A DNA stretch of 64,000 bases from Aralia elata (lineage: Eukaryota; Streptophyta; Magnoliopsida; Apiales; Araliaceae). Under the pieces are notes generated by a model. That model was given only the letters and a program-made list of their open reading frames with translations. It was not told the DNA's origin and did no database searches. How positions within the stretch are numbered: the first letter of the stretch is position 1; each line of letters opens with the position of its first letter. Shown here piece after piece: positions 23,171-36,048 of this stretch. The position numbers and the translations under genes were made by a program. The DNA is taken from assembly GCA_034770075.1 (NCBI GenBank), contig CM068377.1:72863358-72927357 (forward strand), in the 5' to 3' direction.

Positions 23171-26100
23171 ATTAAATATAAAATTATTGTATATACAGTT
23201 TGGCCTAATCTATCATATTATGCCAAATGAAGATGAACTAAAAATATGAGATGAGGAAAGTAATGTATTGACTATAAGAAAGGGAATAAAGAAATTTATT
23301 CGATTAAATGAGAAGTGTTACTATGTTACAATAATTAAATGTAACATGGTTAATGGCTTAATATACGACATTTCACCATGTAAATATAATTGAATACGTT
23401 TGAAGGACCAATATATAAATATTACTGTCAAATGAGTAAATTAAATTAATATTTAATTTGAAATGAGATGTATATAGGTTAAAATAAATTGTCCTTGAAA
23501 CAATTTATGGAAGGAATGATAAAATTTAATTTAATTATACAATATTTAATTGTATAAATTAAATGAGTTTATTTAAAATATTAATGAATCAAATATTTAA
23601 AGTAATGGTTTCGTTACACAAAAAGTGTTAAATTAATTATGGATTTAATTCCATAATTCGTGGGATGATTTTTTTTATACATTAAATTATAAAATATATA
23701 ATTAATTTAAGTTTGATCAATTGGAATTCATGTAATTAGAATACATGAATTAATATGTGTATTGGAAGTATAATATGTATTATGTATTAGTATGTATGTA
23801 TGGACAGCTGGAATCTGAAATTGGATAAGAAAGCATACGGGGGTGGCTAGGGAACTTAGGAGGCAACTAGAGGTCATCAGTAAGAGAGAGAGAAGCTAAG
23901 AGTTGTCAAGATAATCAAGCTCTCTGCTCATTCCTTACTCCCTTGCTCTCTTCCTTTTCCGTTCCAAACCACATCTATGTTCAACTCTCCAACTCTTATG
24001 CTACCAACACAGCCATCTTTAATTTTTATAAAGAAATTACCAAATTCTCTAAGAGCGGGAATTACCAACTGAAATTGAAGAAGAATTAGAGCAATGAATT
24101 GTCAAGGAAAGGGTTCAAATCAGTCAAAGAGGATAATTAAAGCAAGTACTCCAAACAAAAAAACCCAACAAAAAGGTAAACTAACTTTCCACTTGTTAAG
24201 TTCATGAAATTAAGATGAACAATGCTCTATAATTTTGATTGTTGTGGGAAGATTGTGCTATGGATAGAACCAAATGGGTTTTGGGGTAATAAGGAGGGAG
24301 TATTACGAAATTTTTTTTGTTATAACCCTCCTAAAAGCTTATGAAAATCTGAGGTTTTTAAGCTATGCACACCACGTGTTTGATAAAATGCCTAAAAGAG
24401 GTTATATTGCTAAAAATTGGAGAATTGACCAATGTTATGGGTACGGTAGCATGTATATTAGGAGTTATGATATGACTCGAGTTGTTAAAGTGTATCAAAT
24501 CAAGTTCAAAATGGTTGTAAGAAAATTTCTTGCAAACTGGTTAAAAGTCAAAAACTTAGTCTCGGGAGACTTTCGGGACAATTTCATGCCTTGATAATGA
24601 TGTCAAAAAATTATAAATTCTTAGGGGTTTTGGAGTTCATGTTACAAGCTTTTCATAGCCTCAAGAATTAGCTAAATCCAACTTAGAATGACGAAGTTAT
24701 GACCTTTGAAGCAAAATAACAAGAACAGAGCATGCTGAAAAATTGGGTAGGAGAGTCCCTACCGGGTATACGCAGCAGCACAACAGCACAGCCATAGGCG
24801 CAGCAACGCTTGGCCCATGCGCGCTGCAATGCATGGGGTGCAGAACAGGGCAAATTTGGACAGTTTCGAAATGCTTTAGTAAAATGGGCATAACTTTCTC
24901 ATACGAACTCCGATTGAGGTGATTCAAGATGTTCTGGAAAGCTAAGAGATAGACCTACAACTTTTATTCTTTAAGAATTGAGAGTTGAGGCATGGAGAAG
25001 GGTTGAAATTGGCCATTTTTGGGACTAGTGTATAGTCAGAGGTAATCAGAGGGCGTCGGGCATGCGGGCATGCGCGCATGCAACGTGCAATGCTTCCGAT
25101 GATAAAAGATATTGTTCTAAGTTCTAAAAGATGAACATTATGAAATATAAAGATGCTTAACATTAATCAATGATGTATTAGACAAGTTATATGAGTGTGC
25201 TAAGCGTACGCAAGGGCGTGTCGCTTGGACGTTTGCATAGGCGAATCGGGCAAGCGACGTTTCGTATGAACGTCGATAAGCCATGTCGAGTGTTAATGAA
25301 CTTAAAAAGTGCTTCAATTCAAATGAAACGAACATTATAAGATGTAGAGTGGGGTTAATGTAAATCAATAAAGGGATGATTATGAGGGTCGTGACGTTCT
25401 CGAAACGTTGCGACGGCCGAGATATGTTTTGAAGTTGATCGCGTTAATTAAATCATAGGGCGCGAACAATATGAAATAAGAATTAATATGACGTAAACCA
25501 ATTTAAGCGTAATTAAGATGACTAATTGGTATATTGTACATTGATGATATATGTAGGTTATTTGAAAGATCTATGTAGCGGTAAGCGGTATTAAAAGAGC
25601 ATATAAGGCAAGTTTCCTAACTTACACAAATTCTATATTGTGCAGGTTTATTAAACCTACTCAATTTTTATATTTGAGCAAGTATTCTAAATTCATTTGA
25701 TTATAATCTTATGAATGTTATATGATGTATTGAAGCTTTAATTTACGTAATGTTTATATATTGAGTGAATTCTAAACTTATGCAAATCTTTTAATATTTG
25801 TACAAGTTGTTCAAGTTATGTTAAATTGCAAAGTCATATGTTTGGTTATGGAATTTCATTTGTTATATGAAATTCATCTTATTATGTGAAATGATTTATA
25901 AAAGAGAGTTATTTGCCATTTGATTCGGCGTAACTCGAATTGTGAGCTATTCTAGTCGGAATTTTATTGTGATGATATGAATTGTAGTTGTGATAGTTGA
26001 TTGTGCCAAGTCAAAATTAAATAAATCTTGGGCAATTATTAGTATAGGTTGCACCCTATGCAATAATGTGTTTTATGCGAGTAAGGAAGGTTATGATTGT

Positions 26101-26706
26101 ACCCCGTGCAATGATGTAAATGTTAAGCGTTAAATCTAATAATGTGCTAGACCAATATTAGCACTTATGTGCTAAACTAAAAAAAGAAAGGTTCTAATAT
26201 TGAACAGTTGATGCGTTTAAGATTTTGTTTATTCATGAAAGATATTCAAAAATGAAGAAATAATTTTATTCCTATTTAATTGTTATGTTTCACAACTATT
26301 ATTCAGTTGATGTAAATATATGATATAACTCTTGATTTTGTTGTTTATTCACTGCTTATACTTGCTGGGCAATTAAATGTTCGCCCTTGCAAATTCTAAA
26401 ACTTTTTGCAGCTAGAGCGGAAGGACCGGAAAGGTTAAAAGAAGGTAAGGGAAAAGAAATGCTAAGGCGGAAGAATTAAAATGTATAGTTGATTATATTT
26501 TATGTTGTAACATTATAAAATATTTGTAATATTATTGGAGATAGTTATGTAAAGGTGTTAGAACCTGGGAGTAGATTGAAAAGTATTGTAAGGACATTGT
26601 AATTATTCTTATGATTTAGAGAAATGTCCAGATACAGGTATGGAAAGAGTAATATCGTGACGCACCAGACTCGAGATTCAAGGGACCCGGATTTGGGGGT
26701 GTTACA

Positions 26707-27704
26707 GATTCTAGGTTATGCGATGAATGAAAACGTATGGGTTTTGCTAACCAACGCAATGAGGTTAAACAAGGAACGTCCGACAAGCGTATCATAATAA
26801 ACATAAACCGAGGCAAGTTCTTTCAGTTCTATGTGAATTAAATGTGATACTGTTGATACACATGAATTGATTGCTCAATTATGTTCAAAGTGGCTAGTAT
26901 TATGTGAATTACTTGTGAGCATGATTAAATTGTGCACTCGGTGCAACTACGTGTTTATAATTGGTAATGATCAATTAATGGATTTGGATAGTTATTGATA
27001 TTTAGTTGGCATGATGCATGTATATATACAAAATGCATCGCATTAGAAGTATGTTGCATTATAAAATCCAAATCATGTATAATACATGAAGCATAAAATG
27101 TGTTAACTACTAGACTTGTTAGGCCGTCGTGCTCATACTTGCAAATAACTTTATTTGCAGATTAAGAATGTAACTCTCTCTCATGACCACGGCGATAAAG
27201 ACTTGAAGTATGTTAAGAAGAATTTTTTTATTGTTTTCTTTAGTTAGACTTATATTAAGCCAAGATGACTCTTATAATGTATATGAGCCAAGTTGTTTAA
27301 ACCTTGAGGTATGAAATAAAGGATGTTCGTTTTAAAGTTGAAATGTAGCTTTATAATTACTTTGTAAAGTAAATTGATATGGTGACAATAATGTATGAGA
27401 GATGGTATATAGTGATGGAATATAGTTACGAAGGTTCAGAAAAATAAATTTAATATCAAAAGTCGAATTTTATATTTACAACTGACGTTTTAAGATGAAT
27501 CATAATCTAATTGATTTTGGGATATAAGTATGAATTGTAAAGGTTACGATTTAGAAAATGGAAGGAAGTTATAAAAAGTTTTAAATTTATATACATTTTT
27601 ATCAATTATAATATTGATTAATGATGCATTTAGAGTTAAAATGAGATTGTATTATAATGCACAAGATCGGAATTGAAAATAGGTTGGATTTTGGGGTCGT
27701 TACA
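26707..27704 (+). repeat. Second gypsy LTR terminus
   Basis: 998 bp of AT-rich sequence ending ttggggtcgttaca just before the tccga duplication. Words such as gcactcggtgcaac and ttgcagattaag resemble, but do not match, the end of the preceding LTR. It may belong to a related subfamily. No gene is seen. Confidence 0.5.
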
Positions 27705-27906
27705 TCCGACGGGTTCGCCTCTTGGTGGAGGAATCACACAACATACATTAACATACATTCATCGTGTCTCACCATATGCATATGATGACATTGTGCGAAG
27801 CACTAAAATAAAGCATGCAAATAGATAAGATAACATACATTCAAGCCATTCATGCAACACACGAGAAAGGAAAATATTAAGGTTGAACGCGACTTAAGCC
27901 CTCTAA

Positions 27907-27929
27907 CAGTCCCTAGCAAAGTCGCTATC
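27907..27929 (-). promoter_or_regulatory. Degenerate Ogre-type primer-binding site
   Basis: Minus strand directly after the LTR end ggtgtcgaca: gatagcgactttgctaggga, which aligns with the better-preserved site of the related element at 57431 (ttggcgactcctgctgggga). It is followed by a ttagagggctt-type block in both. Confidence 0.55.
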
Positions 27930-30172
27930 TGTCGACACCGGGGAAGATTTTTCCTAAGGCGATATCTACCCTTTTATATATTGGTTCATTTATTAACTAA
28001 GGGTGATGTTTTAGGAAAGACCGACAAAAATGCTGACCGGGTTTTGAAAGGTTAATTTTAAGTATAAGCCAATTAACTAGAGTCGTCAATTGGTAAAAAT
28101 TTAAATGGATGTACCAACTCATCCGAATTTTAAGATTTTCGCAATCAAGATAGCCTATATGTGATTATAAAGAATTGGCCTACAACCGAGATTCATAGAG
28201 TTCGGGGGCTTGCTTAAGCGAGGAGAAGGTATTAGGCACCCCCCGACTTCCGTGAAGACATGGTTACCGCATTCAAAGTGTGTACGTGTGTGCTTATGTG
28301 AATGGTGTTGGATGAATCCTAAGATAAGAAATAACCTAAAAGGTCACCTTCCTAGGGTCGAATCGTGACGTGTGCGTTATTTTGAAAGTAAGTTTGAACC
28401 TCTTTGAACCTATGCATGAAGGATTTGATTTGAAGGAAAAGGTTTATTTTTAGGTTTCATTTAACAAATATTTTAGGTGATGTTTTAGAGAAAACATAAT
28501 TTTTAAGCCCTTCGTCAAATAGGAATCGAGGTCTTTCATTACTTTCAATTTTAACCTAGAATTAATCTAATAACCTAAGTTGGTTCACTTTTACAAGATC
28601 TTTGTCGTTTTGTTCGAACATCGATTTTTGGGGCAAAAGATAAAACCAAATATCCATATGGGGTTGGAGCTATCCATGGGCATGTAAGCCACCTCAATAA
28701 CCCCAAGCACCCGCAATAATAATATCCACTATCACAGGGCCTTAAATCCGATTTTCTCGGGATAGAACCCTCGATACCGTTTTAAGGCCCTAATTTACAT
28801 ATACAGATAATCACCTTGCAAATATTATAATCGAAAAATACGTCTATCGTAGAAATTACGTCAAAATCCATCAAACACGGGTTTTGAGGTCTTGACTCCA
28901 TTCCTAGACTCACATAGCTCAAAATTATGATAAAATAATATATCAAAATATATATAAATCAAGATTTCAGAAAAGGGCTCCCGAGGACCCTAATCCGTAA
29001 ATTGCACAACGACACTAACATTTTGTGGGACTACTACATATCAAGGAGATCTAGCTAAAAGGATCTAAGATCTAGGAAATGAGGTCCTTAGATTCAGATT
29101 CCCATGAACGTAGTCGGGATATAACTGAAGATATATCCCAAATTAGCTATCAGGCGATTCAATTTATTAGAATCCTTTGACGGCCAAAAGGTGGAACCCC
29201 CTCACCACTAGATAAAGATTTAAAAATTTTTGAGGTACACCAAATTAAAATGAATCAACTCCCAAATAAAACAATCGACAAAAAAGGAGTAAATTCCACG
29301 ATAAAAAACGATAAATTAATAACGGGACATCAACGGGTGGTTAGGAGGAAATTACATCCATAAGAAATCCTCTCTAACCACCCTAGTCCAAAAACTATAC
29401 TTTAATAGGCTAGCTAGGATAACCTCAAATGAGAATAAAATTACAATACAAGTAAATTCCAAGCACAATACAATGTATTAGATCTAAACCAAATCTACAC
29501 AACAATTACAAAAAGATTGGATTTTTTACCTTGGGTGAGTAAATTATGCCTCATTGAGCTGAAAATTGAGTGAAGTCACTCTAATTTAGCTAGATATTTG
29601 CTACAATAAGCTAGATCTAGATGGAATTTAGTGTTTCTCTCTTTAAGATTCTCACTTTTCTCTCCAAAATTCTCCCTTTTTCTCCTAAAATTTCTCTCCC
29701 TCTCTCTCTCTAAAAAAATGCTGAAAACTGCCTTATATAGGCTCCGGGCCTGGTCGTAGGCTTACCTGCGGCTGACTTGGGGTGGGGCCCACCTGCCTCG
29801 GTTTTTGTGTCGTGAAGTTAGTTTTTCGTGTTGCGCGCTGAAAACGTTCATAACTTTCAATCCGAGAATAATTAGGAGATATTTCATACCATTATGGAAA
29901 GCTCTTTCCAAGAGCTACATAATGACATAAAGCTTGGACAATTCCGGATCCGAAAAGATAGAGCAAAAAGCAAAGAATCATCTTCTTATAGATGCCAGCT
30001 AGTCAATCGTCATGCCTTGCATAGTTTGTCACTCGATAATTGTTGTGATAGCTTTGTATACTCGTTCCCGAACCTCGTAGCCTTCTCTCAATCGTCTTGG
30101 TGTTATGGTGAAATGACGCTTTTGCCCTCCTGTCAAGGTTAGATAACAGGTGCAAAGTTTTGGGTGTCTACA
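27930..30172 (-). repeat. Ogre-like LTR, 2.24 kb
   Basis: Minus-strand start tgtagacacccaaaac (30172) and end ggtgtcgaca (27930), inverted tips TGT-GACACC. It shares blocks with the 55.3-57.4 kb LTR: the word ttacatgcccatg followed by atagc, the cgaggag..ggtattaggcacc block near 28230, and a gcaaaag block near the start. A CT-rich stretch (29635-29715) and a tatatagg word near 29735 suggest the promoter. No host gene inside. Confidence 0.75.
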
Positions 30173-30400
30173 ACATGGATATGATGTATATGAAATCTCA
30201 CATAAGACAGACACATAGAAGAAATTAAACATATATATGATTATTGAAGAGCTAGTGAAGCACAGGTAACATTTGTTTTTTAGCCCAATTGATTATGGTT
30301 ACTAGTTGATAAATTTAAAACATTAACCCTTAAAAAATTTACTGAAAGTAGGGTAAAAATGAAGGCAATAAGAGTGTTTATTTAGCCCAAAGATAAACCT

Positions 30401-30620
30401 GCTCTGATATCATATTAGATTTATAAAATGGGCTTATGCGAACTTATATATAATAATTTCAAGCTCTATAACCCCAAACCAATTGATAGTAAAAAAAAAT
30501 GAAACTGATATTTTCACATAAAAGTATGTTAGTTTTACATCAATCTCTCTCATATGAATGGGGTCCCAAACACTATTAAATGAGAAAAATCATGTAAAAG
30601 TATCATAATTTTATTTGAAA
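30401..30620 (-). repeat. Possible copia LTR end and primer site, fragment
   Basis: On the minus strand, tgatatcagagcagg (30413-30399) closely resembles the plant copia primer site TGGTATCAGAGC. It is preceded by LTR-like sequence (ggtttggggttatagagctt, near 30460-30485). No internal coding region is found downstream. It is probably a truncated remnant. Confidence 0.4.
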
Positions 30621-31491
30621 TTATCAGTTTCCTAAAAATAATTATCTTAGTAATAATATGTTATGTATACTTTTTAATATATATTGAATTAAGTGAGTAA
30701 GATTTATATACCTTTTAAATGCATATGTATTGGAGTGCATTGTTATCATTTAAATAGTTCTACCATCAAAGGAGGTAATGCTCTTTCCTTTCCATCTTTC
30801 TTGGGCTTATATTCTCTCATGAAGGTACATACTCGGTACATTCCAAATTTTTTATTTGAAAAGAGAGTAAGAGACGGTGGAGTTTCTTTTCTTTCAAGAC
30901 TCGGGATTTGTCATGACCACTTGGTGTTGATATCTTTCAAAAATATACAGTGGGTACTGACTCAATGAGTGGATGTAATACTTTATACCCTAAAGAGTGG
31001 CTTGTGGGGAAAAGCCGTTGAGAAAAAAGGAAAGCAAAGAAAGAAGATAAGGAAGTCTTGGTGTAATGTTTCAATTTTTAGCATTTAACCTTGATGTTCT
31101 TAAATTTCTATAAATAAATTTTTTAGTCACCTGATTTAACATTTTTTTGTCAGAGTAAGCCAGTGACTCAAAATGAAAGTGTAATTTTGTCTTTTAAGGG
31201 TATATATATCATTTATATTAACTCTAATTTTTCTCTTTTTTTTTTTCTCTTTCATTATACACTAATCACATGTCTACAACTATTACATGTTTGTTGCAAG
31301 AAGGTTTTATTTATAGAAATTTAGAGATATTAAGGTTCAATATCTTAAAATTAAAATATTAGAGTTGAGGTTCTAAAATACGAAAAAATTAAAAATTTAA
31401 ATTGTATTTAAACCTTATATATCTATTATTTAACAGTACACATCAATTATAATAAGTATTAAAATATATAATTTCCAATTATATTAAGGAT
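30621..31491. other. Intergenic, no recognised gene
   Basis: AT-rich. The 91-codon frame at 30693-30968 shows no family I recognise and lacks clear coding character. Confidence 0.4.
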
Positions 31492-31896
31492 TGTACCGTG
31501 TTTGTGAATTTTAAAAAGGAGAGAAAAAGAAAAGGAGAGGAAGAGAAATTTTGATAAAAAAAATTAAAAATCTCTTGTTTGTGAGTTTTTTGATGATATA
31601 AAGAAAAGAGAATGAGAGGAAATTTAAATTTTCTCCCCAAGTTGAGAAAATTTGGAAGGAAATTAAACAAAGACTTGTATAACATTTGAAAGTACCAAAA
31701 ATATGCTTATAGTGATTTATCAAATATAATCTCATTAGGGTATAATAATAATGTATTATTGTAAGTTATTTTTTCTTTTTAAAACTCACAAACACAATAA
31801 AAGAAAATTTACTCTCCTTTCTTCTTTTTTCTTTTCTTTCATAAATTTTAAACTTTCTTTTTTTTTTTTCTTCCCAAACTCATAAACACGGGGCAA
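31492..31896. mobile_element. Possible TIR-type MITE, about 400 bp
   Basis: The left end taccgtgtttgtgaatttta faces the right end aaactcataaacacgggg, its approximate reverse complement. Inner words (ttgtttgtgagtttt near 31578 versus aaaactcacaaacac near 31780) form a second inverted pair. The arms are purine-rich on the left and pyrimidine-rich on the right. No convincing target duplication was found. Confidence 0.5.
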
Positions 31897-32103
31897 CTGT
31901 AAATTGACCTACAAAGTTTCCTTAGGTCAACCACAATTATTGGTATAATCCCACTCAAATTTGTATATTGTAATAATTACAAAGAAAACTTGCAATATAC
32001 CCTCCATGGTGGGATAGTCAAGATCAAGCAGTCAACTGGGATAAAGTGACCATTTTTCATGGACATTATAGGCCAAGATCCTACCACCATTCCTGGGGTA
32101 TTA

Positions 32104-32773
32104 GAGCAACTCCAGGAGGTCGGAATTGAACAAATCCTAGACTATATTTAGTCTAGGAATCAGATTTGGCTCCAGTAGATGGAGTAAATATACTCCATGT
32201 GATTTTCCGGCGAGGCTCAGCGACTAAATCTGCGAATCAAAACTGATGGACTATATTCCTGACTATAATTTTAGCTATATTTTAATGAGAGTGGATGTCT
32301 ATTGAAGAAGAAGAATGAGATAGGCTGATGACCGAAGAAGAAGATGAAGGGGAATGCAGGGGCGTGAAGAAGTTGCAGACTGTTGAAGGAGATGGGTGTG
32401 TTGAAAGAGAAGAAGATAAGGCTACGTTTGGTAATTAAAAAAATGCTACTTCAACCTTTAGCAATAAAAATGCCTTCAAAGTTCAATGGTAAAAAATATG
32501 CCTTCAACGGTAATAATAATATTTTCAACGGTAATAAAAAAAAAACCTTCAACGGTAATAAAAATGGAACATCTATAAATACTACAATCAACTACTGAAT
32601 TTTTAAAAAATTAATAGTTAGAGTTTTTTTGAATTTATTGATTATTTTAATATTTTTATATTTTAGTCCACGGGATAGTCCATCTGCTAGAACGATTAAA
32701 GACTAAAGGACATTTGATGATGTCATATGGACTAAATATAGTCCAACAGATAGTCCATCTGCTGGAGATGCTC
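32104..32773. mobile_element. Non-autonomous TIR element, about 670 bp
   Basis: The left end gagcaactccaggagg and right end ctgctggagatgctc form imperfect inverted repeats; the flanks are tta and taa. Inner words tccagtagatgga and tagtccatctgctag also pair. Inside is a short array of ttcaacggtaataa units (about 32480-32570). The tips (GAGCATCTCCAGCAG type) resemble PIF/Harbinger-like MITEs, but that is inference. No transposase. Confidence 0.6.
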
Positions 32774-35420
32774 TAAGCCTCCTCCATTGATGAAAAGATA
32801 TCATTGTGTTAGGTTTGCATTGTTGTCAAAGCTAATTGCCTGTTAGTCTTCGTACATGCATGTTGGAGTAATATTATTCCTTGTTTATCTTTTTCTTTTT
32901 TATTAGTAAAATAAATTTTGAGCCTTGTCAGAGATGATGACAAATTTATGTCGATAATAAATAATAAATACCAATACATGTGTATACATGAGATAAGAGA
33001 GAATTAAGAAATGACCCATACATTATTATTCTATCTTATCGCATAGAGTTTCATGTAAGTTGCAATTCAATTTCGTCATGAAATTTATCGACACATAAAT
33101 TGCTTTCCATAAATTTTACTACATATTATTATTCCTTTTGGGTAATATAAATTTTTCTCCTTGTAATTATCTATTTTCTTAATGCATAATTCTAAATATT
33201 TTGATATTTACAAATTCCATCGTGTATAATGTTTTCCGCAATCCTATTACATATCCATTAATTAAATAGAAACAAATACACACTGGGTATTTTCACCTAA
33301 CAAGTCCTCTTAATTTCCTCTTAACAATGAAAATAACTGGCGAAAATATCATCCATGTTTGTTCAGTTTTCCCAATTTAATAGTTAGAGGAGATAGTATA
33401 TCAAAAAATAAAAACAAAAATAAAAGCATATTTTATGAGATGACCAAATTAAATTAAACTTATTTTCCGTTCAATTGCACTATACAATACGTTTTCCCTT
33501 ATATATTTTTAGCTATTAAGTAAATATGTTGTTGAAAGAAATTAAAATTTCATTTGACAAAAACATGTCAGCATTTCAACTGATGAAATACAATAAAATG
33601 TTCAAAAAACTCATAAACTTATTTTTAAAGAATATCAAAGTTTACTTATGATACACCTAGACATAAATTTCTTTATGCGAAAAAGGGAGATATCCTAGAG
33701 AATATTTAACTAGTATATACCCCAGTTAATACATTAATTTGTAGGATTTTTTAGATAAATCCAATTATACAGATATAAAGAGTATACAAAAATATTTAAA
33801 CATATGAATTTTATATAATTTGGTGATGTCTATCATCAACTTTATCATAATGAAAGTTCAATAAATTTAAGTCATCAAAAAATATATTTATGTTACAAGG
33901 TTATAATAATAGTGCCCCACAACCTCAAATTATATATTAAAAAAATATTACATTTACTCATATTTTTGCATGATCTTTTCATCCGTACGGTTAAATTTTA
34001 CTAAAAAATTATTATAAACCAATTTTTATAAAACTAAGTTATATATCTTATATACCGTGGAGGGTATCTCTCCCAAGCCCTTTCTCTATTAATTTATTTA
34101 TCAATAATTATTTTTTAATAAACTATCATAAAACATAATCATGTATAAGTGTGTCATAAGTAAAGTATATATTATATGTGCAAAATAATAGATCAGGAAA
34201 AATAATCTGGTACAGGCAGTTATGATCCTGAAGGGATATTATCTGCACAAAAGTTTGGAAAGAAGATATACATATGTAGGACGGAAAGTGCATCAGCACC
34301 GGCCAACCCATGAGGCCTAACAACAAGGATAGTAGGGTATGCTACTTATGCCTTCTATTATCCTTTCAAATCTATAAGAAATCTCTTTTCTCAAAATGCC
34401 ATGATGACTTGCCATTACTTTTGTCTGTTCTCTGTTACCAAGTTTTTTGATAAACTGAAAAGAAAAGAGATGGATCAAAAACTTGAACACTTTTTTTTGT
34501 CAAAGTTCTCGGTACAAATTGATCACTTTTTTTTGTCCAAGTTCTCGGTACAAAATGAACGGATGTGAACGGAAAACAAAATAACACAAATAAATCTTTT
34601 ATAATCCTTGTTATACCCTTCACATTATAAACACAAAAAAACTAATATAATGGTAAGATTATAATCTAAATATAAAACTTTAAAAAAAATCCCTTCCTAA
34701 ACTCAGTAACATGAAAGAAAAAACTTACAAATTTAATTTTTTTCTTCTTTTTTATCCTAATTCAAATTTTCTACTCTTTCCTTTTCCATTAAAAATTCGG
34801 AAACATAGTGTTGGTGTTGAAGATTGGGATCCAGATGCATCTCTCTAGGCTTCTTATGATAACCTTACTTTAGTTGGGGGGTCCTTGTCTGGGTTGGCAT
34901 GCTGTCTTTTTGTATTGTGGTGCGTACAAAGTACAAATTGACATACCTACAGTTCCATAATAATAAATAAAATAACATAAAATAAAATAAAATAAAAAAA
35001 TAACTGCCAAATTCTTCCCTCGGGCCTATGCATGCCTATATATTTGAATTGTCTTTAAGTATTATTTACACATTTTTATACAGTCAAACTTAATTATATA
35101 CAGTCATACTATAATTATATTTACATGGCCGGAACTCGTAACCATTTTCAACTATTGCTTTTCCCGACAAGTTTTTTCCCCAAGATTGATATTGATTAGT
35201 TATTGATAGTTGAAGGTGAGAATAGAAACAATTAAAACTTCATGGTCACAACTATAAATGAATATATATTTTGGGAAAAAATATGCTACTAACCCTAAAA
35301 AAATTAAAAGAAAGAAAAAAATACTAGTACAAAAGGGGGAGATCACGTAGAAAAGAATTGAATTAGTTCTTTATGCGTACAACGTACAATCTGACATAAC
35401 TACACTACCATAAATAAAAT
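32774..35420. other. AT-rich upstream region of the SAUR gene
   Basis: No gene recognised. 34486-34556 holds a near-tandem duplication of cacttttttttgtc followed by aagttctcggtacaaa. 34690-34810 carries a poly-pyrimidine stretch. The segment ends with aaaat (35416-35420), the target duplication of the Tat element, so its right part was once contiguous with the SAUR promoter at 45203. Confidence 0.4.
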
Positions 35421-35855
35421 TGTTAACGCCAAGATTCGTCTGCGCACCTCAATCACTAAAAATGCGCTAATCCTGCACAATAACGATACCACACTCAGAG
35501 TTCCGGGTGGTTTTGCCATCGGGGGATAGCTCAGGCGTGAGAATTAGTACAGGCTGTATCAAGATTTTGATAACAATGGAGGTTTGCAATTTAGTGTTTA
35601 GTTTTGCATTACCTTCGAATAGAAGGAGGAAGCTCTGTATATATACCTCCTTATGCCATCATCACGCCTGGACCCACTTGACAGAATAAAGCATATGTCT
35701 CCATCAACCAAATCATGATAAATGCTCCAATCAGAATATAAGTCAACCCAGTTAGAAAGTAGTTTCCTTAACTGAATCACTTTATCCCAACTAAAATCCC
35801 AAATGAGTTCGGATCCTCCATACCGGGTCGGGTATCCCGAACCCAGAACCCAACA
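35421..35855 (-). repeat. Tat element 3' LTR, 435 bp
   Basis: Plus-strand reading begins tgttaacgccaagattcgtc and ends ggtatcccgaacccagaacc then caaca. It contains tgtatatatacc near 35637. The inner side (35856-35870) is ttgccccctactctt, a polypurine tract on the minus strand. Confidence 0.93.
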
Positions 35856-35870
35856 TTGCCCCCTACTCTT
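35856..35870 (-). promoter_or_regulatory. Tat polypurine tract
   Basis: Minus strand aagagtagggggcaa directly before the 3' LTR. The same type of tract (gagtaagggggcaa) precedes the 3' LTR of the plus-strand element at 53579. Confidence 0.75.
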
Positions 35871-36030
35871 TAATTATAGAAAGAATTATAATAAAAGAGT
35901 AAAAAGAATGAATATATCTTTAATCACTGATCCAAACACTCCCTTAACCTTGTAACCGCCTCAAATTATTACCACCATTACTACCATAACGTCACGTGCC
36001 AATAAAAGAGGCCCACCATATTTAATGAAA

Positions 36031-36048
36031 TGGCGCCGTCTGTGGGAA
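36031..36048 (+). promoter_or_regulatory. Primer-site-like motif upstream of the antisense gene
   Basis: TGGCGCCGTCTGTGGGAA on the plus strand, a sequence used as primer-binding site by many plant Tat-lineage retrotransposons. It is not the element's own primer site, which is at 44735-44754 on the minus strand. It stands 168 bp before the antisense ATG. Confidence 0.6.

Larger units (their letters stand above)
22428..26706 (+). repeat. Long gypsy LTR (Tekay/Del-like), 4.28 kb
   Basis: Begins tgtaataacccag right after a polypurine tract and ends gatttgggggtgttaca. It includes two dinucleotide microsatellites, a middle portion (24240-25100) with GC-rich patches such as gggcatgcgggcatgcgcgc, and a 3' part with gcaccctatgcaa and ttgcagctagagcgg. 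The sequence following the end is gattc. No coding region belongs to it; the 106-codon frame at 24274-24594 looks incidental. Confidence 0.65.
12135..27704 (+). mobile_element. Compound gypsy LTR insertion (Tekay/Del-like)
   Basis: The left end is tgtgacaacccgaac, the right end is ggggtcgttaca, and tccga stands on both sides (12130-12134 and 27705-27709). The flanks are the two halves of the Ogre-like leader, so everything here arrived later. Inside are a left LTR piece (12135 to about 14440), a polypurine tract (about 22414-22427) followed by an LTR (22428-26706), and a further terminal segment (26707-27704). No gypsy gag-pol is present. A copia element occupies 14717-20941. The LTR wording (terminal TGTAAYAACCC, GGTGTTACA; repeated ctccgattgaggtgattca) suits Tekay/Del chromoviruses; that lineage is inferred. 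Confidence 0.65.
9246..30172 (-). mobile_element. Ogre/Tat-like Ty3/gypsy element, 5' part, minus strand
   Basis: Reading on the minus strand: LTR 30172-27930, degenerate primer site 27929-27907, leader 27906-27705 continuing at 12129-11674, then gag 11673-9246. The 15.6-kb segment between is a later insertion with a tccga duplication. The gag block order and the LTR motif (tgtagacaccc at its start, ggtgtcgaca at its end) match the Ogre-type element at 55.3-64 kb. Protease, RT and integrase are absent: the element stops within the gag-to-protease region where the CACTA TNPD relic begins, so its 3' part was lost. Confidence 0.7.

Noticed and set aside
24274..24594. 106-codon plus-strand frame in the long LTR
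   Set aside because: It has no recognised domain and the corresponding left LTR piece does not keep it open.
30693..30968. 91-codon frame as a host gene
   Set aside because: No recognisable family and no supporting exon structure in AT-rich surroundings.
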